Shown here piece by piece: positions 50,308 through 58,419 of a stretch of 64,000 nucleotides of DNA. Each line of letters begins with the position of its first letter. Position 1 is the stretch's first letter. The notes beneath the pieces were generated by a model, which ran no database searches, was not told where the DNA came from, and was given only the letters and a program-made list of their open reading frames with translations. The position numbers and the translations under genes were made by a program. Origin of the DNA: Erysipelotrichaceae bacterium (GTDB taxonomy: Bacteria; Bacillota_I; Bacilli_A; Erysipelotrichales; Erysipelotrichaceae); contig JAFRBQ010000010.1 of the NCBI GenBank assembly GCA_017404785.1, forward strand, positions 21,150 through 85,149, in the 5' to 3' direction.

Positions 50308-50982
50308 TTAGTAACCTGATGCATAATTGAAGATATCGATGTTCTTCGGTGTTTCCTGATCGATCTGATAGGTAACGATCTTTTCAACTTTTTCATCCAG
50401 GACCTTTTCCACTTTGGCGATACTTCCTCTGAACAGAGAATAGTTGTTGTAGTTGCCGTTCAATACAAGACCATTATCATTGGAGAAGAAATATCTGCTG
50501 GCATAGTCTGAATCGATGACAAATTCTATAACACTTCCATCATACGTGTGATAACAGCCACTGTAATCCGTATCTTCATCAGCTTTCTCTTCACCTTTCA
50601 CTAATGGCAGAACAATCCCGGATTCAAGTGTGAAATAAAAGCGATCCCCGATCTCTCCGTAATACGACCCTAAAGCTACAGCGATAAAACCATCTTCGTC
50701 ATAAAGGAAACCTGTTGTTCTGTCCACATAACACTTATAATTCAGAAACTGATACTGTCTGGAATCAACTACCGTCGTCATGCGATAGTCCATATAAGTC
50801 TTGGCCGTGTTGGTTGAACATACACTCAACTCTTCGGTCTTGTATTCTTTCTGGTAATCATACAGTGCATCCAGATTAAAAACATAGGCTTTTTCTTCAC
50901 CATTATCATTATTGATATAAGTAAACCCGGAAATCATTACCATAGTAACGATAATACATGTATAAAATATCGTTTTTTTCAT
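50308..50982 (-). CDS. Exported protein with barwin/3D-like beta-barrel region
   Basis: A 224-residue protein with start at 50982, opening into a hydrophobic export segment (residues 3-20). The mature region has 'TTGFLYDEDGFIAVALGSYYGEIGDRFYF', 'GIVLPLVKGEEKADEDTDYSG' and 'DGSVIEFVID', reminiscent of double-psi beta-barrel (3D/barwin-like) extracellular domains, but this family call is by eye. Two cysteines might pair. No lipobox is seen. It lies next to the acyl-ligase operon in the same orientation, 28 bases from the ligase start, and could be the first gene of that transcript. Confidence 0.7.
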   Translation of the reverse strand: MKKTIFYTCIIVTMVMISGFTYINNDNGEEKAYVFNLDALYDYQKEYKTEELSVCSTNTAKTYMDYRMTTVVDSRQYQFLNYKCYVDRTTGFLYDEDGFIAVALGSYYGEIGDRFYFTLESGIVLPLVKGEEKADEDTDYSGCYHTYDGSVIEFVIDSDYASRYFFSNDNGLVLNGNYNNYSLFRGSIAKVEKVLDEKVEKIVTYQIDQETPKNIDIFNYASGY

Positions 50983-51043
50983 GTTTTGTAACTCTAAATA
51001 TATCTTAATACACCCCTTTTTACAACAAAACACTTATATTTTG

Positions 51044-51073
51044 TTGACATTTAAGTCCATCATAAAGTAGAAT
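51044..51073 (+). promoter_or_regulatory. Promoter of the tRNA pair
   Basis: TTGACA (51044-51049), an 18-base spacer and TAGAAT (51068-51073), about 30 bases upstream of the first tRNA. Confidence 0.8.
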
Positions 51074-51108
51074 AAATAAGCACCAAAAAGTGCGGCTGAC
51101 ATTATCCC

Positions 51109-51185
51109 GGGCCTGTAGCTCAGGTGGTTAGAGCGCGCCCCTGATAAGGGCGAGGTCGCAAGTTCAAGTCTTATCAGGCCCACCA
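51109..51185 (+). tRNA. tRNA-Ile (anticodon GAU)
   Basis: A complete cloverleaf: acceptor stem GGGCCTG with CAGGCCC, D arm, anticodon loop CTGATAA, T arm with GTTCAAGTC, discriminator A and encoded CCA. It is two bases upstream of tRNA-Ala, the pair usually found inside rRNA spacers, but no rRNA is present here. Confidence 0.96.
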
Positions 51186-51187
51186 AT

Positions 51188-51263
51188 GGGGAATTAGCTC
51201 AGTTGGGAGAGCACCTGCTTTGCAAGCAGGGGGTCAGGGGTTCGAATCCCCTATTCTCCACCA
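51188..51263 (+). tRNA. tRNA-Ala (anticodon UGC)
   Basis: Acceptor stem GGGGAAT with ATTCTCC, anticodon loop TTTGCAA, T arm GGGTTCGAATCCC and encoded CCA. It is co-transcribed with tRNA-Ile and followed by a hairpin terminator. Confidence 0.96.
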
Positions 51264-51279
51264 TTAAAGTGTCAGTTTA

Positions 51280-51305
51280 AAAAGAGTCAGTAAAATGGCT
51301 CTTTT
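51280..51305 (+). terminator. Terminator of the tRNA pair
   Basis: AAAAGAG and CTCTTTT arms with an inner CA/TG pair and a run of T residues, 16 bases after tRNA-Ala. Confidence 0.82.
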
Positions 51306-51339
51306 TTATGTTATATGTGATTGAAGTTAATGATTTTAT

Positions 51340-51384
51340 CCCCGATTTTTTAGAAAAATGGGGGTAATTATTGGGGGTTAATTA
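51340..51384. repeat. Inverted repeat plus GGGGG-TTAATTA tandem repeat downstream of the tRNA genes
   Basis: CCCC-ATTTTT pairs with AAAAAT-GGGG (51340-51364) around a 3-base centre. It runs into two near-identical copies of TGGGGGTAATTA (51359-51370 and 51372-51384). It lies between the tRNA terminator and the end of the DUF952 gene. This looks like a recombination or attachment-site scar, but no integrase gene is in the window. Confidence 0.55.
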
Positions 51385-51695
51385 ATATCATGCTTTAAAA
51401 GGAAATCACTTAGATCGCATGTTTCCTTTATTACCTTCATGTCGATCAGTTCATAAAAATGTGGATATAGATGCTCAGCATCTTTATCTTCATATCTGAT
51501 GATTCCATCTATTGGCTTTTCATCTATTACAAGGACAACGTAATCTTCCTTATTGTCAAATCTTCTGATGATCTTATTAAGACCTTCAATCGTTGAAGAA
51601 TGAATAAAACCGTATTTCTGCATTTCCATTTCGCCGAAATACCTGTTTTCCTTTTCTTTGTTCCAGTCGGATTTTAAACAGATGTGATAGATCAT
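51378..51695 (-). CDS. DUF952 family protein
   Basis: A 105-residue cytoplasmic protein with the DUF952 pattern: 'MIYHICLKSDWNKEKE', 'KYGFIHSSTIEGLNKIIRRF', 'VVLVIDEKPIDGIIRYED', 'LYPHFYELIDMKVI'. The family has a small alpha/beta fold distantly like ADP-ribosyl transfer enzymes, but its reaction is unknown. It is a single gene whose stop codon lies in the repeat cluster next to the tRNA genes. Confidence 0.85.
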   Translation of the reverse strand: MIYHICLKSDWNKEKENRYFGEMEMQKYGFIHSSTIEGLNKIIRRFDNKEDYVVLVIDEKPIDGIIRYEDKDAEHLYPHFYELIDMKVIKETCDLSDFLLKHDIN

Positions 51696-51750
51696 AGTAT
51701 TATTATCGCAGATTGCATATCTGATTCATACAGATCCAGTCGAAATCAAA

Positions 51751-51783
51751 AAACACCGTGAGTATAAATGACTCATGGTGTTT
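51751..51783 (-). terminator. Terminator of the amino-acid ABC transporter operon
   Basis: AAACACCRTGAGT pairs with ACTCATGGTGTTT (13 bp, one wobble) around a 7-base loop; a T run follows on the minus strand. Confidence 0.88.
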
Positions 51784-51789
51784 AAGCAG

Positions 51790-52869
51790 TTATTGTGAAT
51801 TAAACTTCAATGAATTCTGTTTATCAGACTGCGGATGATAACGGAACGAATAGTTTGCAATATTGCTTTGGATGATCCTGACTGAGATGCTGTCTTCCTG
51901 CAATGGGTCATGTCTGTCTCCGTTGAATTTGACTTTGTATTCCAGGAATTCGCCATTGAAGAAGACCGAGAAGGCGATCTTGGCATCTTTCTTATAGGAT
52001 AAGATGCACTGCAGGACAAGTTCTTCAAAAACTGAAGTGATGTTGTATAAGTATTTCTCATCCAGTTTCTGACTCTTGCAGAAATCCCTGATCATATCAT
52101 TGATGCGATCAGGATTGATTTTTTCAGCATCGATATTGAGATCCAGAACCCTTTCGTTGCTGATGAAAGCCTTTGTTCTGGAACGCTTTGGATGATCGAA
52201 GATCTCTTCCGGTGTTCCTTCCTCATAGATCTCACCTTCATCCATGTAGAAGATCCTGGTCGATACCTCTCTGGCAAACTTCATGTCATGAGTTACGATG
52301 ACCATGGTCGTGTTGTTTGAAGCCAGCCATTTGATGGTATTTTCAACTTCGTTGACCATCGTCGGATCAAGGGCGCTGGTCGGTTCATCAAACAGGATCA
52401 CTTCCGGATTCATGACCAGAGCTCTGGCAATTGCCACTCTTTGTTTCTGGCCCCCGGATAACTGATTGGGCATCTTGCCTGCCTGACGATCAAGACCGAC
52501 TTTTTTCAATGTCTCCATTGCCCTTTCGCGGGACGTGATCTTATCAAGTTTAAGAATATCGATCTGTGGAACGACCAGATTATCCAGCACGCTGAGATTG
52601 TTGAAAAGATTGAATGACTGGAAGATCATACCCACTTTTCTTCTCAGATTGAGCAGATCATATCCGGGAGCAGTGATCTCTTCATCGTTGAAATAGATCT
52701 TGCCACTTGTCGGTTTCTCAAGACCATTTATCATTCTGAGCAGAGTTGATTTACCGGTTCCGGATGGACCGATGATCGTGACGACATCGCCTTTATTGAT
52801 CACGCCATTCACATCTTTGTGCGGAGTGGCGTTTTCATATACTTTTGAAATATGTTCAAATCTAATCAT
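51790..52869 (-). CDS. Amino-acid ABC transporter ATPase with degenerate GHKL-like C-terminal domain
   Basis: A 359-residue protein. Residues 1-240 are a GlnQ-type ATPase: Walker A 'GPSGTGKST' (34-42), Q-loop 'FQSFNLF', signature '[15 protein letters not shown]', Walker B '[13 protein letters not shown]', 'VIVTHD'. About 115 extra residues follow that ordinary GlnQ lacks. They resemble the RsbW-type ATPase at the end of the PP2C protein in this window: '[14 protein letters not shown]' against its N box, 'DRHDPL' against 'PFDPL', and '[15 protein letters not shown]' against 'YMVKNSMDHCRYERR'. Key Asn and Gly residues are lost, so it may sense or bind rather than hydrolyse. It overlaps the permease gene by eight bases. 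Confidence 0.88.
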   Translation of the reverse strand: MIRFEHISKVYENATPHKDVNGVINKGDVVTIIGPSGTGKSTLLRMINGLEKPTSGKIYFNDEEITAPGYDLLNLRRKVGMIFQSFNLFNNLSVLDNLVVPQIDILKLDKITSRERAMETLKKVGLDRQAGKMPNQLSGGQKQRVAIARALVMNPEVILFDEPTSALDPTMVNEVENTIKWLASNNTTMVIVTHDMKFAREVSTRIFYMDEGEIYEEGTPEEIFDHPKRSRTKAFISNERVLDLNIDAEKINPDRINDMIRDFCKSQKLDEKYLYNITSVFEELVLQCILSYKKDAKIAFSVFFNGEFLEYKVKFNGDRHDPLQEDSISVRIIQSNIANYSFRYHPQSDKQNSLKFNSQ

Positions 52870-54352
52870 TGTATTCCACCTTCATGTTTATGTACCATTT
52901 GAAAGGTATCTTGATAATCGCTGTTTCCAACGTACAGAGCAGATAATATATTATCGCTACAAAAACCAGTGGGAACAAAGCGTCATAGGTCCTTCCTCTG
53001 ATAATGTCGGATGCTCTGGTAAGATCGCTTACCGATACATAGCCGACGATCGAAGTATTCTTTATCAGTGCTATTACTTCACTCAGGTAAGTATCGAGAA
53101 TGACTTTCAATACCTGAGGCATGATGATATGGAAGAAGGCGATCCACTTTTCAAAACCCAGGGCCACGGTAGCTTCATTCTGACCTTTGTCAATAGAAGC
53201 GACACCGGTCTTCAACAGACCATAGAAGGTGAAGCCAAAGATAACGGAAAAACCGATGATCGAAACGATCGTGGCGGCAATCGTTGATTTCTTGAATACA
53301 ACATAGAATAAGAGCATCAGCAGAACAACCGCCGGTAGTTTAGACAGGATCTTCTGCAGAGAATCAAGGATCTTCTTTGTATATCTGTTGAATGTCGAAA
53401 CGATATATATCAGCAAGCCGAACAGCGTACCGAAAACTATCGACAGGAAAGAAATGATAACAGTTACCAATGCACCACTGAGCAGCAGTTTATAACGGTC
53501 CTCTTCAATGAAGTTCTTATAGAAACTGTCTTTGATCGATTCAACAAAACCCTTGCTTTCGCTGACAGCGTTGTTTCTGACCATCGCTACGACTCTGCCG
53601 GTATAGGTCGGTGTACAGAAGTTGACGCTCTTGGCTCTTTCTTCGGTTATATAGATGCCGTTGAAGGCGATATCGTATTTGTTCATGGCCACCGATGTCA
53701 ATAAGGCATCAAAGCTGACGGTCGAGATCTCGATATCATAGCCGTATTCTTGTGCAAAGCCATAAAGCAATTGTGCCTCGTAGCCCTGATAGTCATTATT
53801 TGAGACAAAAGAAAACGGAGCGGCATCAGGAGTCGTGACACATCTTAAAGTACCGTTTCTGCCATCAAGATCATATTCGCCCTTCTTCTTAGAAGCGCCT
53901 TCCGGATTGATCCATTTTTCCTGCAGGGTTTCAAGTTCGCCGCTGTCATCAAGTTTTTTAAGATAATCGTTGAACTGGGCAAGCTTATCCTTGCTTTCGT
54001 TTGAGAAACAGATCCCGTAATTGACTTCACCGATCGCTTCATCAAGATATGTGACTTCCCCATTCTGTTTGACCATCATCATGGCTACCGGTTCATCGGA
54101 AACAAAGCCGTCGATCTTGTTGGTGGTAAGGCCCAGTAACAGTTCTGAACGGCTGCCGAAATAGATGATCTCGGAAGCGGGAAAGGTCTTTTCGATAAGC
54201 ACATCAAAGATCGAACCAGACATACAGCCCATGTTGCGGCCGTTTAGTTCATCGATATTTTCAATGACAGATTCATCTTTTTCACTGCTGCCACAGCCGG
54301 CCAACGGAAGCAGGAGCAGCAGTACCAGTAATATTTTTCTAAACATCTTCAT
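52862..54352 (-). CDS. Amino-acid ABC transporter: permuted substrate-binding domain fused to permease
   Basis: A 496-residue lipoprotein-permease fusion; the start at 54352 opens into a signal with lipobox LAGC, though the frame is open to 54379. Its solute-binding part is in swapped order. Residues 30-165 carry what is normally the second half ('[20 protein letters not shown]', '[16 protein letters not shown]', '[14 protein letters not shown]', '[10 protein letters not shown]'). Residues 180-275 carry the normal first half ('[15 protein letters not shown]', '[20 protein letters not shown]'). The rest is a GlnP-type permease with five membrane segments and the '[20 protein letters not shown]' coupling loop. 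The ATPase gene follows. Polar amino acids are likely substrates. Confidence 0.85.
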   Translation of the reverse strand: MKMFRKILLVLLLLLPLAGCGSSEKDESVIENIDELNGRNMGCMSGSIFDVLIEKTFPASEIIYFGSRSELLLGLTTNKIDGFVSDEPVAMMMVKQNGEVTYLDEAIGEVNYGICFSNESKDKLAQFNDYLKKLDDSGELETLQEKWINPEGASKKKGEYDLDGRNGTLRCVTTPDAAPFSFVSNNDYQGYEAQLLYGFAQEYGYDIEISTVSFDALLTSVAMNKYDIAFNGIYITEERAKSVNFCTPTYTGRVVAMVRNNAVSESKGFVESIKDSFYKNFIEEDRYKLLLSGALVTVIISFLSIVFGTLFGLLIYIVSTFNRYTKKILDSLQKILSKLPAVVLLMLLFYVVFKKSTIAATIVSIIGFSVIFGFTFYGLLKTGVASIDKGQNEATVALGFEKWIAFFHIIMPQVLKVILDTYLSEVIALIKNTSIVGYVSVSDLTRASDIIRGRTYDALFPLVFVAIIYYLLCTLETAIIKIPFKWYINMKVEYND

Positions 54353-54368
54353 TTTCTTTTCTTTCTTT

Positions 54369-55001
54369 TTATTCCACATTCAGCTGGCCATCTTTCATGA
54401 CCAGATCGATCATCTTTCGATCCTGTTTGAGTTCTTCAAGTCGCTTGGCGTCTTTATAGAGTTCGTCCATCTCCAGATGCATCGCCATGATCGTCCTTCC
54501 GATCACCGCTGCCGCCAGTGAGGAGCCAAATACCGAAGCATGTTCACCATCTTCAAAATACAGTTCATCCGGATAGTTTTCCTTTATCTTCCACCACCAT
54601 TCACCAACAGGGCACACGCTTGCATCTATCGCTGCCCCCAGCTCTCTATAAGCTTCCGACATCACTTTCTGACCATCGGGATTATTTTTCTCACTCCAGG
54701 TCATATACAGGTAAATCTTCGTTTTTTCAGGAACAAGATCCGCTATTTTTCTGCCGTTTTCCTGCAATGACTGTTTCCCGGGAAATGGATGAGCGTTATG
54801 CTGAAGGATCACCGCATCATAATCTCCGCACATCAGGTTGAAATAGGTCTGAGAAAGCTGCAGATGGTAATCAAGTCCTACAGCAGGGATCGACAGCATT
54901 GTTACATCTGCATCCAGGCCGTGTTCTTCTAAAAAGTGCTTTACTCGTAATGGAACATAATGGACAAATGTATGCGAATTGCCGATAAACAGAATCTTCA
55001 T
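54369..55001 (-). CDS. SGNH-hydrolase-like protein (DUF4886 type)
   Basis: A 210-residue cytoplasmic protein: 'KILFIGNSHTFVHYVP' (GNSHT nucleophile block), 'YDAVILQHNAHPF', and C-terminal 'DGEHASVFGSSLAA' giving the Asp/His of SGNH enzymes. This fits the DUF4886/SGNH group. The substrate is unknown, perhaps an acyl ester. Its end sits 16 bases before the start of the ABC fusion gene (or overlaps the longer frame by 11), so it is co-transcribed with the transporter. Confidence 0.82.
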   Translation of the reverse strand: MKILFIGNSHTFVHYVPLRVKHFLEEHGLDADVTMLSIPAVGLDYHLQLSQTYFNLMCGDYDAVILQHNAHPFPGKQSLQENGRKIADLVPEKTKIYLYMTWSEKNNPDGQKVMSEAYRELGAAIDASVCPVGEWWWKIKENYPDELYFEDGEHASVFGSSLAAAVIGRTIMAMHLEMDELYKDAKRLEELKQDRKMIDLVMKDGQLNVE

Positions 55002-55117
55002 TTATGAAACTCTCCTATCTGTAACTATCAATTATTATACTTTATTCTATCTGTATTCATTTACTGTAAAATAAGATTAGATTACAGGATAAAACATATC
55101 ATCTGAAAGGGGATAAC

Positions 55118-56023
55118 ATGAAAAACATCTTTATTGTCAATCCGAAAGCCGGTTCGAAAGATAATCTCGCGCTTGTCAAAAAAAAGATTGCGGAAGCCGG
55201 AATAGAAGATCGCTGTGAGATCTATGTCACACTGTCCAAAGGCAACGCCACGATCTTTGCGGAAGAATATGTAAGAGAACATCCAGGCGAAGAGATCCGT
55301 CTTATTGCCTGTGGCGGTGACGGTACTATCTGTGAGGTTTTCAATGCGGCCATACATAAAGAAAATGTTTCTGTCAGTGTTTTCCCTTGCGGATCGGGAA
55401 ATGATTTCATCAAAGTTTTTGGCGGACCGGAAAAGTTCTCCGATCTTAAAAAGATCATCGAAGCTCCTGTAAAAAAGATCGATGTTCTGAAGGTCGGCGA
55501 TCGTTATTCAATCAACGTCGTCAATTTCGGTTTCGATACGACCGTAGCCATTCAGGTAAACAAGGACCGTGATCGTACCGGCAAGGGTTCAAAGTCTTCC
55601 TACACCAAAGGCATAATCAAAGCTCTCATCACCAGTATGCGTAACGAGTTCAAGATCTATGCGGATGGTGAACTGCTTGATACCAATGGCGTGGCTTTGC
55701 TTTGTACATTGGGCAACGGACAGTATGTCGGTGGATCATTCAGATGTTCTCCAAGAGCGGTTCTGGATGACGGATTGATCGAAGTATGTCTGGTCAAGAC
55801 GATCTCGAGACTCAGGGTTGTTTCCCTGATCAAGTCATATACGAACGGAACGCATCTTGATGATCCGAAGCTTCACGACATCATCATCTACCGTCAGGCC
55901 AAAAGAGTTGATGTGGAAGCTCCGGAAGGATTTGCCTATTCGCTTGATGGTGAGATCATCTATCAGAACAGATTTACCGTTGAAGTTGAAGATAAAGCCC
56001 TAAATCTGGCTGTCCCGGAATGA
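55118..56023 (+). CDS. Diacylglycerol/lipid kinase family protein
   Basis: A 301-residue DgkB/YegS-type lipid kinase: 'FIVNPKAGSKDN', 'LIACGGDGTICEVFNA' (66-70 GGDGT nucleotide loop), 'PCGSGNDFIKVFGG' and a C-terminal beta domain ending 'EGFAYSLDGEIIYQN'. It is cytoplasmic and acts on membrane diacylglycerol or a related lipid with ATP. A GAAAGGGG site precedes it. Its stop overlaps the ogt start by four bases (ATGA), so the two are coupled. Confidence 0.9.
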   Translation: MKNIFIVNPKAGSKDNLALVKKKIAEAGIEDRCEIYVTLSKGNATIFAEEYVREHPGEEIRLIACGGDGTICEVFNAAIHKENVSVSVFPCGSGNDFIKVFGGPEKFSDLKKIIEAPVKKIDVLKVGDRYSINVVNFGFDTTVAIQVNKDRDRTGKGSKSSYTKGIIKALITSMRNEFKIYADGELLDTNGVALLCTLGNGQYVGGSFRCSPRAVLDDGLIEVCLVKTISRLRVVSLIKSYTNGTHLDDPKLHDIIIYRQAKRVDVEAPEGFAYSLDGEIIYQNRFTVEVEDKALNLAVPE

Positions 56024-56502
56024 ACTATACATATCGCTACAGGACTCCTGCAGAGTTTGATGATCTGAAACTTGTGAGTGATGGAGAATATCTTCTGGAA
56101 GTCTCTTTCATCAACGGCAAAGAAAAGATCAAAAACGATGATCAGAAATACTTTAAGGATGCGATCAGGTGGCTGGATCTGTATTTCGATCGAAAGATCC
56201 CGGATTTTACCCCAAAATACAGAATAAACGATCTCACACCTTTCAGAGAAAAAGTCATCTCGATCATTAAGACCATTGATTATGGCAAAACCATGACTTA
56301 TGGACAGATCGCCAAGATGATCGCAGAAGAAAAAGGGATCGTCCGCATGTCGGCTCAGGCCGTTGGCCAGGCTGTCGGTTTCAATCCCATCTGTATCATC
56401 ATTCCCTGTCATCGCGTTATGGGTGCAGATAACAGGCTCACCGGTTATGGTGGCGGAATCAAAAACAAGGTTGCCTTACTCGAATTAGAGGGCAACCTTT
56501 GA
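56020..56502 (+). CDS. ogt: Methylated-DNA--protein-cysteine methyltransferase
   Basis: A 160-residue DNA repair protein that removes O6-alkyl groups from guanine. The active-site 'IIPCHRVMGADNRLTGYGGG' is complete, with 'KTMTYGQIAKMIAEE' and 'SAQAVGQAVGFNPI' upstream. The N-terminal half is of the short Ogt form with no AdaA domain. It is coupled to the lipid kinase by a four-base overlap. A hairpin in its last codons works as terminator. Confidence 0.93.
   Translation: MNYTYRYRTPAEFDDLKLVSDGEYLLEVSFINGKEKIKNDDQKYFKDAIRWLDLYFDRKIPDFTPKYRINDLTPFREKVISIIKTIDYGKTMTYGQIAKMIAEEKGIVRMSAQAVGQAVGFNPICIIIPCHRVMGADNRLTGYGGGIKNKVALLELEGNL
56467..56499. terminator. Terminator inside the 3' end of ogt
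   Basis: AAGGTTGCC and GGCAACCTT arms, then TTTGATTTTTA. It sits in the last codons of ogt and just after the converging DUF4230 gene ends at 56506. Confidence 0.75.
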
Positions 56503-56505
56503 TTT

Positions 56506-57168
56506 TTATTTGGTCTTGACGCTGATCTGATATCTGTCGCTGTTGTATGAAGATATGAAGTTCTTCAGGATCTTCTGAGCATTGGCATCGGCCTTGTCAA
56601 GCAGGCCTTCTTTGATCGCTCTTTCTTCCTCCTTGTGGATGAGATCGGCAAATGATACCGCGTAATCTTCAGGAGAGATCGGATTGAGGATATTGTTTCT
56701 GATCTCGTAGAACTTGTATGAATCAGGATCAACTGCGCTGGACATGATCCTGGATTTCGGCAGCATGATCGTGATCAGCTTGGCTTCCTTATCCACGTTT
56801 ACTTCGATCTCGTTGAAATCGATACCTGCCTTTATGTTTCCATCATAGCTGTAAGTAAAGGTATTGGAAGTCAGCGGAATATCCGCAATGAAGTTGATGC
56901 CTATTGAAGTAAGATCCAGTTTCTTGGAATCTTCAACCGTCTCGGTCCTGGTGAAATAGTATTCGGCAGTATTGATCTCACCGATCTGTCTTAAGCCTGA
57001 CTGAATGGTCTCACCTATAACTGCCAGATCATCCTGTATCAGTCCTTCATTGTCCTGTGTGACACTTACCGGTTTCAGTTTAGTATAGACTTCCAGATAC
57101 CACCAGGTAGCACCAATGCAAAGCAGAGCTACAAGCACTATCAGTTTTATGACATTTTTTGTTTTCAT
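56506..57168 (-). CDS. DUF4230 family protein
   Basis: A 220-residue exported protein with an N-terminal hydrophobic segment (residues 7-24, no lipobox cysteine) and the DUF4230 pattern: 'GEINTAEYYFTRTETVEDSKK', 'FTYSYDGNIKAGIDFNEIEVNVDKEAKLITIMLP' region and 'EEERAIKEGLLDKADANAQKILKNF'. The family is widespread in Bacillota and Bacteroidota and has no known function. It follows the PqqD-HprK-like gene by 21 bases. Confidence 0.85.
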   Translation of the reverse strand: MKTKNVIKLIVLVALLCIGATWWYLEVYTKLKPVSVTQDNEGLIQDDLAVIGETIQSGLRQIGEINTAEYYFTRTETVEDSKKLDLTSIGINFIADIPLTSNTFTYSYDGNIKAGIDFNEIEVNVDKEAKLITIMLPKSRIMSSAVDPDSYKFYEIRNNILNPISPEDYAVSFADLIHKEEERAIKEGLLDKADANAQKILKNFISSYNSDRYQISVKTK

Positions 57169-57189
57169 TTCTTTGTTCCTTTTTTCTTT

Positions 57190-58365
57190 TTATACGTTCA
57201 TATCGGGCTCTCTGGCATATTCATACTTGCTTTCATCAATACGCTGTTTGATTACTCCGACAGCCTCAAAGTTCTTTGTACAGTAATGTTTGCAAACCAG
57301 AACAAGATTTTTCAGTCTGTTGGCAAATTCAATATTCTCTTCGAGCATTTTTTCCGTCCAGGCTGGGGTGATCATCCGCTGGCTTATCATCATGGCCTTA
57401 CTAGACTGGTCAAGTTCCTCTACATGGTCATAGATATCTTTTGCCAGGAAAATGATGCCACCCAGGTCGACAGTCCTGTTTGTATAGATACGGGAACTGC
57501 CACACCACGGCGTTCCCAAGACATAGGCGTTTTTGCCTTCGATGACGACCAGATTTATATCGCCGTTCAGACATTCAACATCAAACAGTCTCTGCCAGAG
57601 TTCAACGTGAGTGCTCTTTCCTGAACCGGATGGTCCGCTGAAGAGCCAGGCTTTGTCCTTGTATAGGATCGATGCGGAATTGATCGCATAACAGTCTCTG
57701 GCTTTGGCATAATACAGGAAGAAGACTCGCATGGCGTTATGCAGGACATCGCCAATGAGTTTGCGATCGGTATCGTTTCCGGTCTCAAAGACATAGGCAA
57801 AGGCTTTGACTCCGTCCTTTGTAAATCTTACTTCATGAATATACTTCTGTTTCGGATAGCGCAGGATATAGTATTCCCTTCCTTCTTCTACGATCAGATC
57901 AGGAGTTCTGATCAGGATCTTCCCCTGAACAAAATCCGGATATTCTACCTTAACAGTAAAACTGATATTGATACGTTCCGCATTTCTTTCAAAAAGTTTC
58001 AGTTCATCGCGATAGAAGAAGATCGGATCACCATACAGACCAAGATTGATGTTGGCGATGCTCAAGATCTTGCATGGTTTATCTTCTGAAGGTGTTTCAA
58101 CTTTAATAACTTTAAACTGGATCAGGCGATCGACAAACTGATCGACGTTGTATCTGGCAACATTTGACTTGATCCCTTTTTCCTTATGCAGATATTCGAC
58201 CAGCGTTTCCTTATCGTTGCAGGTATCGAGTTTTTCCCACAGATAAAGACCGGTCTCATTCATCTTGAAACCGTAACGCTGCTCGGCCAGAGCCTGCCCA
58301 TAAGGAAGCAGATATGTATCTCCGGCAATATCCTGAAGTGTATAGAATTCGTTTTTCTTAAACAT
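57190..58365 (-). CDS. PqqD-like domain fused to an HPr-kinase-like P-loop kinase
   Basis: A 391-residue cytoplasmic protein. Residues 1-95 resemble PqqD: 'AGDTYLLPYGQA', 'KMNETGLYLWEKLDTCNDKETLVEYL', 'VDQFVDRLIQFKVI'. PqqD domains are the peptide-recognition elements of many peptide-modifying enzymes. Residues 100-225 are a linker beta domain. Residues 226-380 are HprK-like: 'AWLFSGPSGSGKSTHVELW' (Walker A 244-251), 'CLNGDINLVVI', 'YVLGTPWCGSS'. Related kinases phosphorylate lasso peptides. No precursor peptide, radical SAM or transporter gene is adjacent, so the substrate is unknown. Confidence 0.85.
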   Translation of the reverse strand: MFKKNEFYTLQDIAGDTYLLPYGQALAEQRYGFKMNETGLYLWEKLDTCNDKETLVEYLHKEKGIKSNVARYNVDQFVDRLIQFKVIKVETPSEDKPCKILSIANINLGLYGDPIFFYRDELKLFERNAERINISFTVKVEYPDFVQGKILIRTPDLIVEEGREYYILRYPKQKYIHEVRFTKDGVKAFAYVFETGNDTDRKLIGDVLHNAMRVFFLYYAKARDCYAINSASILYKDKAWLFSGPSGSGKSTHVELWQRLFDVECLNGDINLVVIEGKNAYVLGTPWCGSSRIYTNRTVDLGGIIFLAKDIYDHVEELDQSSKAMMISQRMITPAWTEKMLEENIEFANRLKNLVLVCKHYCTKNFEAVGVIKQRIDESKYEYAREPDMNV

Positions 58366-58419
58366 ATATCTTCTTTCTTATGATAACATATACACGAATC
58401 GTGACAGGAAGGAGATACA

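Noticed and set aside
51109..51263. rRNA operon around the tRNA pair
   Set aside because: The pair is typical of rRNA spacers, but protein genes flank it and no rRNA sequence is present.
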